Source: Dissophora ornata (Eukaryota > Mortierellomycota > Mortierellomycetes > Mortierellales > Mortierellaceae). From it: a stretch of 64,000 nt of DNA. Shown piece after piece: positions 59,365-64,000 of this stretch (positions are counted from its first letter, which is position 1; each line of letters opens with the position of its first letter). Location of the stretch: positions 23,762 to 87,761 of the forward strand of contig MU616602.1 of the NCBI GenBank assembly GCA_025201705.1, read 5' to 3'. A program made the translations under genes and the position numbers. Below the pieces are notes generated by a model, which saw only the letters and a program-made list of their open reading frames with translations, had not been told where the DNA came from and did not search any database.

Positions 59365-60893
59365 TCAGTGGGAATGTCCACAGGGCCAGGTGCCGGATGG
59401 GCACACGTAGCAAAACTGTCTCGAGCAGCGACATGTCATATGGTTGCAACCTGCAACCACACCGCATCGCATCACAATCACGTCACATCGCAAACGGGAG
59501 GGAGAGTATTCAGCACTAGCATAAGTTCTCCAGGTCCAGACAACACAGAAACAAGACGTAAAAGAACACAAAACGCAAACGTACCTGCCGTCTTCTCGAC
59601 CATGAACTTGCACCCAGGGCACTGCTTCCACCCTTTTTGCGTTGCAAGGGTATCAAACGACTTTTGGCTCGTATCATCCTCGATCTGCTTGCATGTCTTG
59701 CCTATAGAGAGAGAGAGAAAGCCAAGGTGGCAAACGAGCAGAAGTGAGACATTAAAAAAGTCGTCTTTAAAACACAGTGAATACCAGACGCCATCGTCGC
59801 TCTATTCGCGTTTGTCGCGCTCCGTTTTTACCAGCGTGGGGGTCTTTGTTGCATACTGCACAGAATCTTCTGCTGCAGTATGGGCAGGTCGAGTTGGCCA
59901 GCGTGATCTTGTCAGTGTCGCTCTCGAAATCCCAGTCATCCATGTCGATCAGCTTATTGCACTCCAAGTTTGGACAATAGACCTGTACCCCAAGCCCGGT
60001 TCGTGATGTTTACGCGTAGTGTTTTTTTTTAGAAGTTTAGTTAATAGTCTTACTTCAAAGTAAAACCAAAAGTGCATTATGCATCCTATTTTTTTTTTTT
60101 TTTTTTTTTTGCATACACACACACCAATAAATATCACTCACTATACCTGCTTCATGACCGCACGCTCGACGCCCAGTTCATACCATCGGTTTGCTTTCTT
60201 GCCAAGAAAGCTCTCTACAACAACCGCAGGGATGACCTCATCACAATGGTGCTCTGGGCAGACAATAGGCCAGACACCCTCTCTGAGCTGGGTTTCGATA
60301 TACGTTTCGAGACAGGTTCCACAGAACAGGTGGCCGAGGTCGCATGGCAGTGAACAGCCGAGCGAAAGAGTCACACGTGGATCAAAGGTCGTTGTGATGG
60401 AGGACGAGAATGCACCTAATCCTCTGGGACTCGACTGGTCAGAAGATGACGAGGATGCCGACTCGCCTTCGTCCTCCAAAGCTGAATAATATAATAGCTC
60501 GGTATCGTCTTCAAACGCACTATAGTCTTCAAACACACCCCAGTCTTCAAACAAACTATAGTCTTCAAAATCACTATCGTATTCATACAGGGGGGTGTTG
60601 GTTTCGCCTTTAGACACGGGCGGTTGGGTACCGCTGCTAGACGACGAAGAAGCTGCAGAGTCACCGTCTGCAATCGAGAAAGATATGGTATGGCTGCGAG
60701 ACGAGAAGGTCGAAGAAGAAGATGCTTCCTTGTTTGCTTTCGAAGGTCCTTCGGGCTTATAGAAAGGCTCTAGAGTGTGCATGGATAAAGCTAAGAGCAC
60801 TTGCTCGTACTCCTTATCCTCGAATAGCGATATCCACTCAAAGTTGTCGAAGCAGATAGCGCACGTTTCGATGCGAAAGTTGCGGAGTGACAT
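59365..60893 (-). CDS. RBR-type E3 ubiquitin ligase
   Basis: Exons 60893-60147, 59982-59832, 59701-59585 and 59450-59365 give 366 residues. RING1 is split by a long insert: the first Cys pair CAICF lies at residue ~12, while the rest (CDLGHLFCGTC, CPEHHCDEVI) begins after ~150 residues of Ser/Glu/Asp-rich sequence. The IBR zinc-binding part has YCPNLECNKLI and CPYCSRRFCAVC. RING2 has CPGCKFMVEKTAGCNHMTC with the following CRCSRQFCYVC, where the Cys in HMTC is at the catalytic position used for the ubiquitin thioester. The protein ends shortly afterwards. RBR ligases (Parkin/ARIH type) act as RING-HECT hybrids. The acidic insert contains an approximately 8-residue repeat around FEDY/FEDW. Confidence 0.88.
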
Positions 60894-61400
60894 GTCTGGG
60901 CGCGTTTAACAGAGTGGAACGAGGAGTGGGGGCATAGACAAACGCTGGTTGAGGTAGTAATGAGCCAAGAGTGAGGGTTCGGTAAAAGAGAAGAAAATGA
61001 CAGAACCGTGGAGCAAAGACCTTCTTTTTGGCTCATGATTTTCGCACACAATGCGAACACAACGACTGCTGCTGATCGCCACGTCGACTGTTGGACGCGT
61101 TATTTTATTTTCATGTTTTCATTGTCGTGGCCAATGACCATCACTGCAGGAAACTCCATGTTTATTCAGAGTCAGGAGTATCATCAATACAAGGACTGTA
61201 AAGGCAATAGTGGTGTCGAAGGATGGATGATGGAGGAGGTAGACTATGCGCTGTGAGAAACAACAGGCAAATGTTAAAAAAAAAAGAAAAAAGAGGATGC
61301 TGTAGCCTTTTATGTCTTGGGGTAGAACGAAAAGATGCGGATGAGATGTCTATCCGTCAAAAGTCATTTGAAATCGTGCAATCTATACTGGTATGCATGC
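60894..61400. other. Intergenic spacer
   Basis: The RBR promoter and the 3' flank of the transporter gene lie here. A short A run (61275-61290) is present. Frames at 61008-61417 are short and have no domain. Confidence 0.5.
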
Positions 61401-63110
61401 TTAAGCGTCCGGGTTGAGAAGAGGCTGGTTCTCGCCTGCATGGATCGCCTTGGGAGGCGCGCACACATGGGGCTCAATCACGCCATTGAAAACAAAGGTT
61501 CCATACACCAGCATGCCAAAACCAAGAACCTGGAGAGGGACAAACTTCTCCCATCCGAGGTAGAGTGAGATGGCCCAGATAAAGAGGGTTCGGCAAGAGT
61601 CGATCGTCGAACGCGAGGTGGCGCAGATGGTCTTTGTGACCGAGATGCCGAAAAAGTTGAACGACGAGATACTGAACAGCATGATGATGGCTGGGACCCA
61701 GATCTGGGGGTAGGTCTTGATCTGATCCCATCCAGCATTGAGGTCAAAGTACGAGCCAGGGTTGTCGATGCCGATCGTGTAGTGGAGGATGGGCATAGCA
61801 ATCAAGACCGAGATGGTACCGAACAGACCCTCATAGCCGACAGCGCGCAGAGGGGCAATTTGAAATCCAGAGAGGACCTTTTCCTCAATAACAAACTGGG
61901 TCGCAGTAAAGATCTGGGCAAAGAGAACGAGGAAGATTCCGAGAAGGGCTTTGGCGGCCTTGATGGCCTCGTCCGAATCCGGTTCAGAATCGCCACCAAC
62001 TGACTTGCCATCCTGCGAAACGACAGAGGCAAGGCCGACAGTGGCAATACCAGCGACAATTGTGAACAGCGCAAACCACTCAAAGGCCAAGAGACGGCGC
62101 CCCAAAAAGATGATGGACATAATTCCGGTGAAGATGACCAGCGCTCCTCGCAACATTTGATAGACCGAGGCGGCGCAGTAGATCAGACCGACGTTCATCA
62201 GCTAGAAGAGGATAGAAAAGATGAAGATGATGATCAATTTCATGATGCTACAGCAGTGATACATTCCGTCCCATCACCATGTCCGATCATCCTGCAAAGA
62301 TCCTGCACCTCAATATGCAAAATGTACTGAGCAGAGTAAACGACGCCGAGATCTTTCCTATGTTGCGGCTATCCCGTTCAGATAGCAATGGCAAGTGTAT
62401 ATATACTTTCCCGCCCCCTATCGGGATATGATCCTGTTCCAATGGAGCCACTCACTCCTGCCAGAACAAAGAGGAACGAGAAATAAGGGGGGACTAGTAT
62501 TTTTTGGGTTTTTTGCAGGGGGTGTGAAGGGATTTGTTTTGTTTCTTACTGTGCTTGCGGTCATGTCGCAGAGGGTAGGCAGCCAGAGCAAAAGGACATA
62601 GAAGCCCTCAAGTTTCTTCTTCTTAATAGGCGCGCCATGGCCATGGCCACCAACATGAGGAGGGGGGACAATCAGGCCATCGGACTCGACAATGGACGGG
62701 ACCTCGTCCTCTTGGTCGTCGAGGACCAGGTCAGCCCACTTTGCACGGCCGTACTTTTCAGCGAGATAGGCGCAGACGGATGCGACGACGAGACAGAGGG
62801 TCTCGCCGATGAACATGTTGAGGGTCTGCCAAATGGGCTGTTCAAAGTACTCCTGAGTTGAGGGATCTGGGTTGTCGCAGTTCTTGACACAGGCCATGTC
62901 CTGGTCTAGGGACGAAGAGGTACAGAGAGGACACACAAAAGGTTAGTCCATTTGTTTGATTGGTGCATGTCCTTGCGATATCCTGCTACGACGATCCTGG
63001 CACACCCACACATGCAGACACGCAGACATACATTTGCTGATGACGGTGTTGGCAGTTCCTGCGACCAACATGCCGATTACCAGGCCGACATTGTCTCTGG
63101 TGATGGACAT
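61401..63110 (-). CDS. SLC35F6-like transporter (EamA/nucleotide-sugar transporter superfamily)
   Basis: Exons 63110-63032, 62905-62550 and 62201-61401 give 411 residues. About ten hydrophobic spans are visible. The first is NVGLVIGMLVAGTANTVISK; FEQPIWQTLNMFIGETLCL and FYVLLLWLPTLCDMTAST follow. The block from LMNVGLIYCAASVYQMLRGA to LVIFTGIMSIIFLGR is characteristic of SLC35F6-type transporters and keeps the conserved LRG near the membrane face. A Gly/His-rich cytosolic loop (PPPHVGGHGHGAPIKKKK) lies between spans 3 and 4. The C-terminus ends with a dileucine-like ENQPLL, possibly a vacuole or lysosome sorting signal. Human SLC35F6 is lysosomal/mitochondrial; the substrate is unknown. Confidence 0.9.
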
Positions 63111-64000
63111 TGTGTCCTGAGTGGATTCGAGTTGGGTTGGTTGGGTTGGGTTGGTTTGGTTTGGGAGTTGGGTTGCAGAGAGAGAGAGCAGAAAAGAGAA
63201 GAGAGAAAAGGAGGAGAGGAGAGGAGGCGAAGGAAAGAAACAATGGGGAAAGGAGAGGATGTCGTTGAGCGAAACAAAGTGAGGAGAGAAGGAGGGCACA
63301 GTCAGCAGAGGAGCGCAGAGAGCAGCGCAACATTATATGTCACAGAAATGTTATATGTTATTCATCTGTTTATACATGGTTGTGTTGGACAGGTGCTGCA
63401 GGTCTGACCACCGCCCAATGAGAGCCCCGGACGGGTCCGATTTCCCAGGAGGGCCGTATTGCTCACACCACTCGTCGCTCTTGGCTTCCATTTATGGGTC
63501 TCATCATCATCATCGCCACTGGGGGCGCATCCACGCAGAGTGGCAATTGTCGTTATTACTGTCGGTGGTCGAATGCGGATGCGTGTTGTGTGACAAACAC
63601 GTCGTCTCTCTCGCAGTCTTGTCTCTCTCTCATCTCTCTCGTCTCTCGTCTCTCGTCTCTCGTCTCTCTCTCTCTCTCTCTCTCTCGCTCGTTAAGGGTC
63701 ACAGCAGAGTACCGTGACTTTGCATTTGCAGAGGTTAACCCTCGTTGTCATGTGTCAAGCACATACAGAGGTCGCTGTCGGCCCTCTTTACTCACACTGA
63801 TCCCCGGAGAATATCTCCCGCTCGCTCTTTCCAGCCGACATTTCCTGTCCCATCCATCTCATTGCACCCATCGGTCCTGCCCACCGCATACACAGAAACA
63901 CTCCCTACGCCCACACACACGCTCTCTCGTTCTCTCTCTCCCGTACACGACACGCGAGCCACGCCTGATCTACCGATTGTAATTCTCTCTCCTTTTTTTT
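63111..64000. other. Promoter side of the transporter gene and end of window
   Basis: The sequence upstream of the transporter gene is rich in GGTTG repeats (63130-63170, five or more units of TTGGG/TTGGT type), then GA-rich. CT-rich simple repeats (GTCTCTC units) occupy 63604-63690 and 63920-63950. No coding frame has a domain. A gene might begin beyond the window. Confidence 0.55.
63604..63692. repeat. CT-rich microsatellite
   Basis: Stretches of CTCTC interspersed with GTCTC units, ending in an uninterrupted (CT)n run of about 11 units at 63665-63688. Confidence 0.9.

Noticed and set aside
63130..63170. Telomere-like GGTTG repeats
   Set aside because: Only a few imperfect units lie in a gene promoter, well inside the contig; not a telomere.

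Overview
The window is a fungal nuclear contig. Genes are split by short GT-AG introns, usually 50-100 nt, and several first exons are tiny (8, 9 and 25 nt). The gene content (septin, Bre1, an ELYS-type nucleoporin, a Pik1 kinase, a DGAT2 close to the oleaginous Mortierella/Umbelopsis enzymes, a Crinkler-like relic and lineage-type repeat families) points to an early-diverging oleaginous fungus, most likely Mortierellaceae. This identification is an inference from recalled protein families, because no database search was possible.

Layout. 1-9 kb: the tail of a TatD-like nuclease, a Cdc11-type septin (-) and a large Tcp11-domain protein (+). 9.4-17 kb: a TRP-like cation channel with a long N-terminal beta-propeller-like region (-), then a decayed zone with a truncated 28S rRNA pseudogene and a Ty3/gypsy reverse-transcriptase relic. 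17-26.8 kb: the histone H2B ubiquitin ligase Bre1 (-), a divergently transcribed ELYS-like nuclear-pore protein (+) and a TM2-domain protein (-). 28-38.6 kb is dense housekeeping: cysteine dioxygenase (-), the pyruvate dehydrogenase protein X / E3-binding component (+), DGAT2 (+), LSm5 (-), a complex I B15 subunit (+) and ARF1 (+). 39-44 kb: a Crinkler-like P-loop gene with an in-frame stop, and ribosomal protein L7 (uL30). 44.2-48.1 kb: phosphatidylinositol 4-kinase Pik1. 46.7-54.4 kb is an accessory island built as a large imperfect inverted duplication. Its left arm contains the 3' half of the live PIK1 gene plus two decayed unknown genes. Its right arm carries a PIK1 pseudogene and copies of the same two unknowns. 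A decayed member of a Mortierella-type repeat-protein family sits between the arms. 54.8-55.9 kb: a Tc1/mariner-like transposase relic interrupted by a MITE-like insert. 56-63.1 kb, all on the minus strand: a small membrane protein, a J-domain membrane protein, an RBR-type E3 ligase and an SLC35F6-like transporter.

The genes do not form operons. They share broad themes: ubiquitin signalling (Bre1, RBR), membrane traffic and lipid metabolism (Pik1, ARF1, DGAT2; Pik1 and ARF1 are functionally linked at the Golgi in other fungi), cytoskeleton (septin), nuclear pore and mRNA decay (ELYS, LSm5), and mitochondrial energy (PDHX, B15). Exon boundaries were chosen by splice motif, reading-frame phase and continuity of recognised domains. 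Most gene models close in frame. The TRP-like channel has one unresolved stretch. I did not find a convincing new multi-gene system. The most unusual structure is the inverted duplication around PIK1, with its nested decayed gene families.
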